From assembly GCF_028554725.1 (NCBI RefSeq), contig NC_071669.1, positions 51,205,001 to 51,269,000 on the forward strand: DNA of 64,000 nucleotides, in the 5' to 3' direction. Source of the DNA: Zeugodacus cucurbitae. Lineage: Eukaryota; Arthropoda; Insecta; Diptera; Tephritidae. Under the pieces are notes generated by a model. It was not told the DNA's origin. It did no database searches and saw nothing but the letters and a program-made list of their open reading frames with translations. Positions 1 through 11,825 of the stretch are shown here, piece by piece. Position numbers and translations under genes: made by a program. Numbering within the stretch: position 1 is the first letter of the stretch; every line of letters begins with the position of its first letter.

Positions 1-759
1 ATTTCTTTTTTTTTGTTTCAGATGAAAATTGCGACCTGCATCTTGCCCGCCACAAAGAAATTGCACACTTCGTAAATTTTTTCAAACATGAAGAATAATG
101 TATAATAATAAAAAAATTTGAGAAGACTCTTCAAATATATAAGAATAAATCCTAAAAGTTTCATTTCAATCAGACATTTCTTTCCTTTCCAAAAAAATCC
201 TTGAAAATATAGATTTATATTTATATAGAAGCCTTTAAAGCAGGCTCCCCCTTAAAGCGGTTCGTTAAAACCTAGAGAGTTTGTCTTATGTGAGCCATCC
301 ATCCACCATCATTTCCGCTTACGGAGTTAACTGACGAACTGGCTTTCTATCTGAGATAGAGACTCTCAACATCTCTAATTGATCGGCTCAACATCTTTAG
401 ACTTCTATCTTGAATATGAAGCGCATATGACCAACTTTGTAGCGAAATATCTAAATATTTACCACAAAGAATTGAGTTGATATCACGATGGAAAAGCTAT
501 AAAACAAGATAATAATAAAAGACAGAATATAAAACTTGCAACTTTGTCTTTTCCAGATTCGAAAATGAAGAGTTAGTTAATTTAGATCACAAAAAGTCGA
601 AATAAAAATAAACAAAAAGTTGGCATATGCCAACCCAGATAGTACTTTTTCTACACATTATTCACAATTTAATACTGACTTTTCCTAATTTACGTCAGAA
701 TTAGTATTGGAACTTTATGACTTATAAGGGTTAATACATCCATGTATATTAGCCTGCAA
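1..759. other. AT-rich noncoding DNA, nothing recognised
   Basis: No reading frame, repeat or motif that I can support. Short runs of A and T only. Confidence 0.5.
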
Positions 760-1180
760 AGTTTTGTTCCGGTGTCAAATTCATATATTGTAAAGTGAAC
801 GCATCATCATTCAAAATTTTATTATATTGGAAGTAGGCGTTATAACCGATTTCGTTCATTTCCAAACTCCAGCGTTGGAATAGCAAGAAAATGTTATGAA
901 CTGAGTAAGGTTGTAATTGGTCAAGCAGTTCCTGAAATATAGTTTTAGCTCCAAAAGTGGGCGGCGCCATGGCCCGTCGTCCTTTTTTATATCAATCGAA
1001 GTATGTATAACACTTCTTGATCATGATATTGAGGGTTTCTGGTAATTAGTGAGTTCAAATAGTTTAATACTTTTCACCATAACATATGTAAGGGAGGTGA
1101 GCATGGTTATAATCCATTTTTTTCCATTAAGTGAATTGAATGCTGGAAATTTGGTTGATATAGCAACATATTGCGAGAGT
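760..1180 (+). repeat. Degraded HINE-A fragment
   Basis: The stretch follows the order of landmarks in the complete HINE-A copy at 30,961-31,420: an AAAGTGAA start, GATTTCGTTCATTT, a CAGTTCCTGAAATAT block, AAAAGTGGGCGGCGCCATGGCCC, then GGGAGGTGAGCATGGTTAT and GGTTGATATAGC. Many substitutions and small indels show it is old. The 73- and 90-codon antisense frames here are by-products of the repeat. Confidence 0.6.
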
Positions 1181-3205
1181 TTAACAAGTGAGAACTGAAT
1201 GACGGCATCGAGAATCGAGTTAAGAACATAGGTAGATCTTAATCTAATAATCAACTGAAATATGTATACCTCAATGTCACACAAATATATCAAAGATATG
1301 CTTATTAATAAATTATTTCAATTTTATTTTGCAAGAAAAAAATTTGAAATATTTTTTAAGTAGACCTTTTGATATATATAATTACATGCCTAACACGGTC
1401 GTCGCATAAATGAGACGGATTAGAAATGTGGGATTTCTACTACTCCGCAGTATCTAGATTAACATGCAACTGCTTTATCAAGCAAATTTTATATAAACGT
1501 TTGACACTAAAAACCGTTAATTGAGTTTGACAATTACCACGCCATTACGCCAGTTAACACACCTACATGCGGATATTTTTTACGCTACACATTGCATAAT
1601 TGCCAATTTACTTGCACAAATTTTCACAAATAATAAAAGCGACAGCAACTTACATGCATATTATATACATATTATATACGAGCGAAGGTACTACAAATCC
1701 GGCTGACCGAGATCGCCACAAATGTGTATGACATCAAATGTGATTACTTTCGTATATGTATGTATGTATGTCTATGTATATACATATATGTATGTGTGTC
1801 TCTGTGCGCAACACATTAACCCGATTAGCTTGCACATTTATTTAGTTGAGTGCAATAAAATATAAATACAACAATGGCAATAAAAATAAAAGCATGTAAG
1901 TAAGTCATTCGAAATTTAAAATGAACTAAAACGCGTCGCCAGCGCCGAAGACAGTTGAAAGCAAGCAAAAGAAAGCGATATAAACAATGCAACCAGCACC
2001 AGCACTCGACAACAACAACAACAACAAGCGGCGACAACAATGCAACGCGCCTCTACGTTCGCTCAACGACGCCCGAGCGGTGTGTTGTACATTGTCAAAA
2101 CGAAAGACTTGAGCGGCGAACGTGCTGAGAGTGTGAGACTGATTACAGCGCTCGGCCCTATGCGCACTGCCAACTACAATAACAACAACAACAACACTCA
2201 CATGGGCGACAATGTGCGAATGCAAATGCCTTTAAGCCGCATTGGGAACGAACTTTGGAGTTCGATTGTCGGTTGTGGCGTCATTAGCATTTAACGCCTG
2301 CCGCGCTGAAAATATAAAACAATATACAACAACAATAAACAATGCACATACATATGCAAGGAACAACAACAACAACTGACAGCGAATGTCAGCAAAGAGG
2401 AGGGGGCGTGATGGGCAGATAGGTGGCTGGCAAAGTGTTGATAGAATTAAGTGTTTTTGGCACCAAACGACGAGCAAACAGATTTACAATCACATATAAA
2501 TACGAGTACATACATAGACAAATACATACAGACAATATACATATACATATATATATATCGCGCAGCTAACAAGTTCATTTACTTGACGTTCACGCATGAG
2601 GCGTCTACTGCCGCTGCCACCGCTACCAAGCACTACTGCTTCCACCGTCACTGTCAGCACCAACACCTTCACCCCAGCTGCGTTAGTCATTTATTATGCC
2701 TACAATTTTTTTCTATTTTTCTTTTGTTGTTGTTGTTTTTGTTGTTTTTCATTTGTATCACTGCATTCACCTGCCGCACACGGCTAGCAACAATTATGTT
2801 GATTAATTTCGTATTAGCGGCACTGACGAGGCCTAAACTGCCGCAATTATGAAACGATCTATTGCATTTTAATCGCGCTCCAATCACGCAAATTCCTCGA
2901 AACAAATGTTTGTATTGCAATAAAAAGCGCCCGAGTATGGCAAATACTACACACGCATGTGATTAATCGCTACTCAGAGTGGGAATTATATTTGAAAAAG
3001 TGCGCTAGATGAGTTTAATGTGAATGCTTTCAATTCAATTTCTTATTCTTTTAATTTATTGTTTTTTTTTTATTTATTTTAAATAGTTGAAATGCAACAG
3101 AGAGGAATGTTGGTTAGTAAAAAAAATGTAAATGTTCCAGAGCGGTTTTCTGTTGCCACCAATGCAAAAAATTAAATTTAGCGTAGAATGTAAATGAATA
3201 ATAAA
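1181..3205. other. Noncoding DNA with simple repeats and a promoter-like GC-richer patch
   Basis: Holds (TATG)n/(TACA)n at about 1,755-1,800, a (CAA)n tract at 2,009-2,036, another CAA-rich tract at about 2,176-2,200 and an ACATA-rich stretch at 2,490-2,560. The part from 1,920 to 2,460 is richer in CpG than its surroundings and contains TCAGTC (an initiator match) on the minus strand near 2,140. It resembles fly 5' leader DNA, but no gene can be attached to it. Confidence 0.4.
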
Positions 3206-3209
3206 TTAA

Positions 3210-3947
3210 GGGGTTATATACAGTTAGAATTTTCAAAAAATCGATTTTTTTTTATTTCATTTTCTTAATGTACATATATTTAGGAATACACACAGAACGA
3301 TATTTCATATCGTTCCGGTGAATATTTTCAAAGTTACAAGCAAATGAAAAATTTGAAAAGACGTTTCAGAGTGCTTGGAAGTACAAGATCCAAACTTTAA
3401 ACGCGTTTTTCTCAAAATGGTGTTTTCAAAGTCGGTGACCAACATTACTCGAAAACGGCTAGACCGATTAGTCTCAAATTTTAACCTGACCTTCTTAAAT
3501 ATATTTTTTAGTAATTAATCGTAGATTTTTTCTCTCCGATAAATATTTTTTTTTATAAACAATTTAAGGCCGAAATTTCGGTGTAGAATCAATTTTTTTT
3601 TTTTTTTGAGAAACCGCCATTTTGTCAAAAAATTTTATTTTGCTTATTCCTTCGATTAATTACTAGATTTGACATTATTTTAACGAAATCTGTTTGGTTT
3701 TTTAATTTCGGATGATCCAGTTCCGAGATATAGTGGTCACCGCAAAACGTCTTTTTTGAGAGGACCTCCTGGAGATCAACTGTAGCTCTGTTTCAAATAA
3801 ATATTTTTACTAGTACTAAGTCTTAAAATACAGTTAAAAGATACCATAATATGTGTATAAATTTTTGGATCAATAAATTAAAAAGTTTTCTCAGAAAAAA
3901 TTCTGGAAAATTCACTTTTTTTCTGCCGTCTAACTGTATATAACCCC
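3210..3947. mobile_element. TTAA-flanked MITE, copy 1
   Basis: The first 19 bases (GGGGTTATATACAGTTAGA) are repeated exactly in inverted orientation at the right end, and the element is bounded on both sides by TTAA (3,206-3,209 and 3,948-3,951), consistent with a TTAA target-site duplication. Length is 738 bp. No transposase frame is present. The interior has T-rich tracts and GCGTTTTTCTCAAAA, a motif shared with the other copies. TTAA targets are typical of piggyBac-type elements, so a nonautonomous piggyBac relative is a reasonable guess. Confidence 0.75.
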
Positions 3948-3993
3948 TTAATGAATAAATGTTCGATTTTATATTTAAAAGGGCTTAAATATA

Positions 3994-4318
3994 TTGGTCT
4001 ACAACTTCGCTTCCGCCGTTTTCCAATAGATGTCTCTAGGGTCAAGCACTGGTCGATTAAATCGATTAAATCGTTTTATATCGATCTTGGGCATTTGTGT
4101 CAACATTAACTCAACAAAATATTTGTAGAGATCCCCAACTTATTCTCAACTGAAAGTGTCACTTTTTGAGCCGAATTCTCGACATTTGCGGGAAATTTTG
4201 TTTTTCTTTTTTAATTCCAAGAAAACTGCGGCTGACGCTCATCGAAATTTGTAACCGTTTTTATACAAAAAAAAACTTAAATTAAAAAAAAACGGCGGAA
4301 GCAAAGTTGTAGACCTAA
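3994..4318. mobile_element. Short MITE with 29-30 bp inverted repeats
   Basis: The left end TTGGTCTACAACTTCGCTTC continues into CGCCGTTTT and is matched by the right end read in reverse (TTAGGTCTACAACTTTGCTT...), with two mismatches over about 29 bases. TA dinucleotides flank both ends (3,992-3,993 and 4,319-4,320). At 325 bp with no coding capacity it fits a Tc1/mariner-type MITE. Confidence 0.7.
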
Positions 4319-4824
4319 TATATAAGAGTGTCTGAAACATAGTTGCCATATTACCATAAAACAACTAAACAATATAATGATATTAAATTCAATAAAGCTT
4401 TCTGCTGTAAAAATGATTGAAACAGCATCTCAAACTATTTCAAAAAATTAAAGATACTGCAAATCTGAGTTGCCACTTATTCAAATCTATCAAACTTATA
4501 ATTCACCAATGTTTGCAAAATTAAAATTGAGTAGCCAATATTTCCAATCAAAATGCATTACATATCGCAACTTATCACTTTCAAGATACAGTTTGGGAAA
4601 ACCAATGAAGAACAACCGATAGGTGGTGCAAGATTCCAACAAAATTTAGTGTTTTTGGACTGTTAAGAAGTCATCTCCGATATATATATTTTAAGACCAA
4701 AAAATAGGTATTGTAAGGCCCAGAAATATATATTGTAAGCAAGAACGCTAAAAATAATTACATTAGGCAAAGATTCTAACGCTGGGTGCGCCAAAGTCGA
4801 ATTGTTACAGAAGTTTGTTTGGCA
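4319..4824. other. Noncoding DNA, nothing recognised
   Basis: AT-rich single-copy-looking sequence between the MITE and the tandem duplication. Confidence 0.4.
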
Positions 4825-5829
4825 ATTTGGTCCATAGTTTATAAATATTTGACGCATTTAAATCCTTTGAATTTGATAATTTTGTTGTGTGAAAAATTTT
4901 GTTTATCAAGTGTGACATACATGATTTTAATCTGAATATTTGTGCTACCAAACCATTTTATTTCTGATTTAAAAAATGGAGTGAAATCCGTCTGATAAGA
5001 ATTACGTTCTAAAATGAAATCGGTACCCAATGAAGCGAAACAGTTGTACCTAGGGGCTGTAAGATAAGATAATCTACTTAAATGGCTTTTGACAAAATAC
5101 TATAATTTTACGTATATTTGGTATAGCAAACGAGAGCATAGAAAAACTACCAAATAAAAGGCTCAGGATCAAAAATTTTAGTAAAAAGCCTTTCGAATTC
5201 AATTTAAGGGGCTATACCAGTGTAACCCATGAAAAATTAGGCGATTCTCGTGATTGTTTTTTAAGAACGTACTGGGCATAATAAGGTATATTTTAAGATT
5301 TTTTTTTACAAAAATATTGAAAAAACAACAGACAGCACATAACTGTCTAGGAAGTGCAACGAAGTATAACGACCTACGATTTTTGAAAAATTTCAAAAAT
5401 TAACAATATGGCGTAGTTTTAAAAAAAAATGTAGTTTTTTTGATGCCAAATTCAATTTTCAACCAAACGAATCGATCGTAGGTCATTGCATAGTAAATAT
5501 ATTCAAGAATACTCAGTTTCAATCAATCAATCGGTCAATTTCTCGTTATGATGTTAGCAATTTTGAAAAATGTCATTTCGAGAAAAACGCGTTTAAATTT
5601 TCGACTGCTGCCATTTAAAAACTATTCAAGATATGACCCTACCGCTTTCACAGAATATTTTTGAAAATATAAACTATTGAATAAACAAAAATCGATTTTT
5701 TGAAAAGTGGGAATATAGGATAGATGGATAGATCTTCAGCTTCTCTTTTTCTAGGATTGTTACTCTTCGATATTATCCCTTTATTTAATTAGACTGATTA
5801 CATTACCGACACCAAACATGGTTACATCA
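4825..5829. repeat. Tandem duplication, unit 1
   Basis: This 1,005 bp unit opens with ATTTGGTCCATAGTTT and closes with GGTTACATCA. The next unit, starting at 5,831, repeats the same landmarks in the same order: the TTTGACGCATTT and AAGTGTGACATACATGA blocks, AAATGGAGTGAAATCCGT, AAATCGGTACCCAATGAAGC, an embedded TTAA MITE, and ATTAGACTGATTACATTA. Unit 1 is about 100 bp shorter, mainly because its MITE lost internal bases and its right end. Confidence 0.8.
5208..5705. mobile_element. TTAA MITE copy 2, right end lost
   Basis: Starts after TTAA (5,204-5,207) with GGGGCTATACCAGTGTAACC, identical to the left end of copy 3 at 6,215. The sequence then follows copy 3 as far as ATCGATTTTTTG, where copy 3 has its right inverted repeat and this copy jumps straight to flanking DNA. 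No coding capacity. Confidence 0.7.
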
Positions 5830-5830
5830 G

Positions 5831-6936
5831 ATTTGGTCCATAGTTTACTGATATTTGACGCATTTTAATCCTTTGAATTTGATAATTTTGTTGTGTGAAA
5901 AATTTTGTTTATCAAGTGTGACATACATGAATTGAATGTGAATATTTGTGCTACCCACCCTTTATTTATGATTTTCAAAAATGGAGTGAAATCCGTTTGT
6001 TATTAATTTCGTTCTAAAATGAAATCGGTACCCAATGAAGCGAAACAGTTGTATTTAAGAGCTGTAATATAATACGATAAGTAGTTAAATGGCTTTTAAC
6101 AAAATACTATAATTTTACGTATGTAGTGTACAGCAACCGAGAGCATGGAAAGACTACCAAATAAAAGGCTCAGTATAAAAAATTTTAGTAAAAAGCCTTT
6201 CGAATTCGATTTAAGGGGCTATACCAGTGTAACCCATGAAAAATTAGGCGATTCTCGTGATTGTTTTTTAAGAACGTACTCGATCGAATATTTCGAAGGT
6301 TTTTGGACATAATGAGGTATATATTCAGCTTTATTTTAAAATTTCTTTTTTTACAAAAATATTGGAAAATAGCGTAGTTATGTGCTGTCTTGGAAAGTGC
6401 AATGTGGAACAATGACCTACGATTTTTGAAAAATAACAAAAATTAACAAAAAGGCGTAGTACTGAAAGAAATGTCGCCAAATTAACAAATTTCAACCATT
6501 CAAAAAGATCGTAGATCATTGTATAGTAAATACATTCAAGAATACTCCGTTTCAATTTGAATTCTATCGGTTATGATGTCAGCAATTTTGAAAACTGTCG
6601 TTTCGAGAAAAACGCGTTTAAAGTTTCGTGTATAGCAGCTTATACCTGCGATCAGTCGCTCTTAAGAATGCTGCCATTTAAAAACTATTAAAGATATGAC
6701 CGTACCGATTTCACAGAATATTTTTGAAAGTGTAAACTATCGAATAAACAAAACACAAAAAATCGATTTTTTGAAAGTGTCACACTGGTATAGCCCCTTA
6801 AGAAAAGTGAGAATATAGATATACAAATTTTTCATTTTTTCTTCAGCTTCTCTGTTTCTAGGATTGTTACTCTTCGATATTATTCCTTCATTAAATTAGA
6901 CTGATTACATTACTGACATCTAACAGGGTTACATCA
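5831..6936. repeat. Tandem duplication, unit 2
   Basis: Second unit of the direct duplication, 1,106 bp, directly abutting unit 1. It carries a MITE at the same relative position, so the MITE insertion came before the duplication. Differences between units are scattered substitutions and a few indels, so the duplication is not very recent. Confidence 0.8.
6215..6797. mobile_element. TTAA-flanked MITE, copy 3 (both ends present)
   Basis: Bounded by TTAA at 6,211-6,214 and 6,798-6,801. Left end GGGGCTATACCAGTGTAACC; the right end read in reverse is GGGGCTATACCAGTGTGACA. Length 583 bp, no transposase. The interior has AAAACGCGTTTAAAG and AAAAAATCGATTTTTTGA, motifs common to this MITE group. Confidence 0.75.
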
Positions 6937-9328
6937 CCGAAAGGACAGCACTTGTAATTGTAATTGTGGAGATTAAACCATTTTCGTTTTATTTTTAATT
7001 TAGTAGAAGCCTGTGTCATGGATATACCCAATTAGTTCCTTTTTTTGCTGTTATAGACCTTTGTGCGAAAGTGTTTCGAAAGCGACTACATAGTTTGAAT
7101 GATTAACCTTTTCCAGGTTTCAACCACTGTAACAAGCATGTAACATTTACTGAATTTCTGAGAAGGCATATGTTAATTAGAATATGAGAGTTCTTTATTA
7201 AAATAGAATAACTCAGAGATAACGAGAAAATTTAATTTTCGAATTATAGAAAAACAACTGAAATATTCTCACGAAGGCGTGGTTTACGAACGTGGTGGCC
7301 TTATCAAAAACTGATTTCTTGACTATTTATCAACACATTTTCAGTTTAATTGTAAATTAATATTTCAGGTGCTATAAGCGGCCTATTAGAACAAGTTAGA
7401 GCCTATGAATATAAAGTAATGCAAAGCGTAATATATTTATCTATAATATGTATGTAAATATATACGTAAAATTTATGTTTTTCCTTACTTCACATATTTG
7501 TTGTATTTTTCAATTTTTTTAACAAAACCGCAACACAGCACAGATTTCAATAGCCAGCCGTTAGTATGTGAACAAATTTGTTGTTATCTGTACATGTTGT
7601 TGTTGCATGCTAAATGTGGTTGTTGCGGTTTGCAAGTTGCAACATATTGCATGCGTGTATGCAATTTCGTCTATGAGAATTGCACCGCAAAGCACCGATA
7701 ATGTGAGCCAGATAGCAACGAATATAAAAGCATAGATAAAATGAAGAGAAGATAAAAATAAAATAGTTAAAAATGCAAATAACAACTCAAAATCAATGTA
7801 AAGGAAGCAAGAGCAACAACGCAATTATCGCATTGCAATGCATTGTTGTTGTTGTATTTGATCGCTTCTTTCGGTCGCGGCACTTTCACTCTTTTCAATG
7901 TCTGCTGCAATGCCGGCTGCAATTGCCACCTTCGCCTATGGACGCCGGCCCAACACCGGCATATTTCGACGTACACGAGCTACATTTTCAGCTAACTAGC
8001 TGTTGTTGTTGCTATTGTTGTTATTCTTTATTTCTTTGTTATTTCTTTGTTCAAAGCAAAAACACATTCCAGCAAGGCATTAAAAATGCGTGTGAAGCGA
8101 GCAAACAATGGAAAATTGCCGGCGCTGCAATTAAGTAGCTCATTGCAACGTCAGGCCGCCAATGCAAAGTGGAGACGGCCGACAGTGAGTTGGGTGCCAC
8201 GGTAGGTGTTCGTGTGTGTGAATTTGTTTCTATATGTTTCTTATGTGTGTGTGTGTGTGTGAGTGTGGCGGGGGTTTGGGGTGTGCCGAAATGTGTCAAT
8301 CTTATATTTTACATCGGTTTGTGCGCGCGTGTTGCCATTGCCACAATTCACGTTTTGTTCGCATTGTGAAATGCCGATAACCCACTGAAATGTAAACAAT
8401 AGCAATAACAATAACAATAACAAGGGGCACATGTACAGGCAAATGCTGTGGCAACAAATTCGTAATGACAAATAGAAATTGTTGGCAATGAGTTACTATC
8501 GCTTGGCGAGTTGCACGTTTATCGCTCAGCAGCTGCTGCTTGCTGTTCAATTGTTATTGTTGTTGCTATTGTATGTATGTGTTGCTTTTGTCGGCTCAAA
8601 GCCATTTGATAGTTGCTGCCATCCACCTTTTTTGGCATGCACTATATCAATCTCGCTTCAAATGAAAAATATTTTTTTTGATTACTCACTCAAATTTGGT
8701 GAAACTCTATCAATTTATTTTTGCACTTGAGCTGAATTTTAATGTCAAAATATTTGGCGTGATTTTTTCCGGGGAATTGTCGTTCATTAATTTTATCCTT
8801 TTCATAATTTGTTATTAACCCACAGCTGTCCGTCGGTTGTACTTTTTTGGTAAGCGATTTGTATGCTGCCTAAAATCGCTGGCTTTTGATTATTTTTTGA
8901 CAGCTGAAACACAGTTTTTTTTTTAAGGTGATAATCGTTTATTCATTTTATGACAGCCAAATTAATTTGCTTAGCGTTTTTATGGCTTTGCTTGTTGTTG
9001 TTGGAAACAAGTAAATAATTATTGTTATTTTGTGGTTAAAAAAACCTTTGTATTGTTTTTTGTGTTTTGTTTTACTCTCTATATATATTTTTTGGTGCAC
9101 CGTTCATTAGCGAATGCATTTGAGAGATACGAAATGATATTATTTGTTTCAGAATTAGCTTAATTTTCTCATCAATGTGTTATCGTTCCAATAATGAATT
9201 CATGATATACATGTCACCGAAATATTACGATACAATTTCCAGCTGTATTTATTGCTTACTTTGTCTGTAGCACCCGCTAAGTTTAGAACTATTTCAATGA
9301 GATTGGGCGATTTTCGTTTGTTAAAGGT
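6937..9328. other. Noncoding DNA with simple repeats
   Basis: No supported gene. Contains GTTGTTGTTG-type runs (about 7,580-7,610, 7,843-7,856, 8,000-8,030, 8,550-8,570), AATAACAATAAC near 8,400-8,420 and the (TG)n tract listed separately. The 7,560-8,560 part is GC-richer. The frames of 60-121 codons here are low-complexity and overlap on both strands. Confidence 0.45.
8244..8261. repeat. (TG)n microsatellite
   Basis: About nine uninterrupted TG units. Confidence 0.9.
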
Positions 9329-9735
9329 CCGATGTGACACTTTCAAAAAATCGATTTTTTTCTGTTTTGCTTATTCGGTAGTTTAAACTTTCAAAAATAT
9401 CCTGTGAAAGTGGTAAGATCGTATTTTGAATTTTTTCTTTTTGAATGTCAGCGTTATAAAGAGCGACCGCTCGCTGGTATAAACCGCTATAGTTGAAACT
9501 TTAAACGCGTTTTTCTCAAAACGATATTTCTCAAAATTGCTGACATCATAACTCAACGAGAAATTAACCAATCGACTTCAAATTGAAACTGAGTGTTCCT
9601 GAATATATTTACTATACAATGATTGGTTGAAAATTGTCAATTTGACATCAAAAAACGACATTTTTTCCGAACTATACCATTTTGTTAATTTTAGATAATT
9701 TTCAAAAATCGTAGGTGATTTTATAGGAAATACCT
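9329..9735 (-). mobile_element. Degenerate TTAA-type MITE, reverse orientation
   Basis: Read on the minus strand it follows copy 3 at 6,215-6,797: ATCGTAGG, a CAATCATTGTATAGTAAAT block, AACGCGTTTAAAG, the TTTCACAGGATATTTTTGAAAG stretch, AAAAAATCGATTTTTTGA and GTGTCACATCGG. Neither terminal inverted repeat survives clearly. Confidence 0.5.
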
Positions 9736-9804
9736 TAATCTTTAATAATTTTTTTGATTTTTTGTTTGTTTCAGTTAATAAGAAGACAGCACATAACTTC
9801 GATA

Positions 9805-11242
9805 TTTTTATACTCTCGCAACAAAATTGCTAAAAGAGTATTATAGTTTTGTTCACATAACGGTTGTTTGTAACAACCAAAACTAAACGATTTGGAGATA
9901 TGGTTATATATACTAAAGTGATCAGGGTGTAGAGTGGAGTTCAAATCCAGATGTCTGTCTGTTCGTCCATCCGTCCGTCTGTGCAAGCTGTTAGGTTAGG
10001 TTACCGCATGGGTACCCATTGGACAATGTCCAGTAAGTACACCAATGATCGTTGAGATGGACCTTGCGCAGAGAAAGCGGTTTAAAGGACCGCTTACGCT
10101 CCACAGAGGCCCAAAGGACCTCGCCACTGCACAAGTACTGGTAGTTGACCAGCGTAGTCAGTAACTTGAGTAATAATTAAGATAACTTGGCACACTTGTT
10201 TCTTGGTACCATAGGAAGGTTGCTTTCGAAGATGGGCGAAATCGGACGACTGCCAGGTCCACAAAATGGCGAAAACCGAAAATATATAAAGTGCCATAAA
10301 TAAAGTTATGGGAATAAAATTTGGTACAAAGGATCGCTCTATGAAGGGGCATATTTGGAAGTAATTTTTTTGCGGAAGTAGGCGTGGCCCCGCCCCCAAA
10401 CAGGTGTTTTGTACATATCTCGTTAACCAATAGCTATATAAACCAAACTTTCTGCAGTCGTTTTTTAGCCACTTTTTAATACAGTCCAAAAATGAAAGAA
10501 ATCGGATAATAACATACAAAGGTTAGGTTGAAAACTACCAAAAATGCTTTAATTCAGCAAGGAAAACCACCAGAAACCTTAAATTTCATTATAAAGATGG
10601 TACGGAAAAGCTTCACTCGAAATGGTATACAAAATTGTCAATGGGCGTGGTTCCGCCCACTTATGGGTCAAAAACTCAATGAAATAGGGGTTTATAATAT
10701 TTTCCTAGCTTCACAATGATATGTTGTGAAAATAGTCCAAATCGGTTCACAACTACGCCTACTTCTCATAGAAGAATTTTGAAGTCGATCTGAATCACTA
10801 GTGAAGATATCGAAACAGAATTTTGCAAAAATACTGCAAAAATACTGCTTAAAGAGTGGCATCTTCCTTCTAAGAATCGTCAAAATCGATCCATAAGTTT
10901 TCAAGACCCTTTATATCGAATATTAGAACCTCAGTGCTTCTAACAAATTTTTTACTGAAAATATATGTAGGTAAGACTCTAAGATATTTTGAAGATATTA
11001 AGACGGAGTATGTTTATTCTAATAATATGTCTCTGTGCTAAAAATGAGAGAAATCGGTTCATAACTTCCCCTATCCATAAGGTTCATATAGGGTTTTCAA
11101 ACTTTCAATGGACTTTACATATACAATATATGTGCCGAATATATGCGTCAATTTGTTTTTTATATTAATAAAATTAAATAAATAAATTGCGAGCGTATAA
11201 AATGTTCGGTGTCACCCGAACTTAGCCCTTCCTTACTTGTTT
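9805..11242 (-). mobile_element. HINE-A element, complete but with an insertion
   Basis: Reverse-orientation copy of the family best seen at 30,403-31,884. On the minus strand it starts with AAACAAGTAAGGAAGGGCTA and a TTCGGGTG hairpin and ends with TTGCGAGAGTATAAAAAT. A CAGACGGACGGATGG-type tract (plus-strand GTCTGTCTGTTCGTCCATCC region, 9,952-9,983) marks the GTCY-like centre. The 90- and 141-codon frames inside are not conserved proteins. About 170 bp of foreign DNA interrupts it at 9,992-10,161. Confidence 0.75.
9992..10161. mobile_element. Unclassified 170 bp insertion inside HINE-A
   Basis: In the other copies the sequence GCAAGCTGTAACTTGA is continuous; here it is split after GCAAGCTGT. 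The insert begins TAGGTTAGGTTACCGCATGG and ends GACCAGCGTAGTCAG. It is GC-richer than its host and contains GCGGTTTAAAGGACCGC, an imperfect palindrome. No terminal inverted repeats and no clear target duplication. It could be a SINE-like or other short interspersed element. Confidence 0.55.
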
Positions 11243-11282
11243 TCAATATTTTTGTAAAAAATCCAGTACTTTCTTTAAAAAA

Positions 11283-11408
11283 GCTCAAACTTTGTAGCTT
11301 ATTCGTGAATTCTTGTCCAAAAACAATACTGAAACGATTCCCCAGCCTCCATATTCGCCAGACATGACTCCGTGAGTCTTCCTCCTATTTCCAAAAATAA
11401 AGATAATC
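11283..11408 (+). pseudogene. Mariner transposase remnant
   Basis: Translation from 11,283 reads AQTL*LIREFLSKNNT, then ETIPQPPYSPDMTP*VFLLF and PKIKI. This is the transposase segment running up to the third catalytic Asp (family pattern PPYSPDLAPCDFFLFPKLK). Two in-frame stops are present, one replacing the Cys/Ser next to the third Asp position, which itself reads Val. Only about 42 codons survive. Confidence 0.75.
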
Positions 11409-11821
11409 TTAAAATACACTTTTTTATCAAAAATGTTTTGATTACGGATCTATACCTATACATAGCCCATAACAATAATGTCAGAAATATGAAAAACCGA
11501 ACGATCTAAAAGTTCTATCTCGTGTTGATAAAACCAAAATCATTCTAAGGTCTTTTTAGTTTACTTACTTTAGGGCTTTAGCTAATATCAACACTGTGAG
11601 GAAAATGTGATTTCATAAAGTGTAAAGACCGCAAGCATTGATTTTTAATTTTTAAATTAAATAATGTTCAAGTGATCGGAACAATAAACTAAACAAAATA
11701 AAAAATACAGATAATTAAGCTAAAAGCTCAAAATGCATTTGGCGATAATTTGGTAGAGAAAAGCTTCACTAAATTTTAAACAAATCGGCTAATAACATTT
11801 GAGTTGCAAAACCAGCAGTTT
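11409..11821. other. Noncoding DNA, nothing recognised
   Basis: AT-rich; may include decayed mariner 3' DNA just after 11,408, but this cannot be shown by eye. Confidence 0.35.
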
Positions 11822-11825
11822 TTAA

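Noticed and set aside
2040..2294. 84-codon frame starting MQRASTF
   Set aside because: Includes an Asn run from a CAA/AAC repeat, overlaps long frames on the other strand, and has no conserved features; better seen as leader-like DNA.
9992..10010. TTAGGTTAGG as insect telomeric repeat
   Set aside because: Only two units, and flies lack TTAGG telomeres; it is simply the start of a short interspersed insertion.
10094..10519. 141-codon minus-strand frame
   Set aside because: Lies inside a HINE-A repeat; the matching frames in other copies (31,295 and 50,095) are on the corresponding repeat strand but are broken differently and show no protein family.
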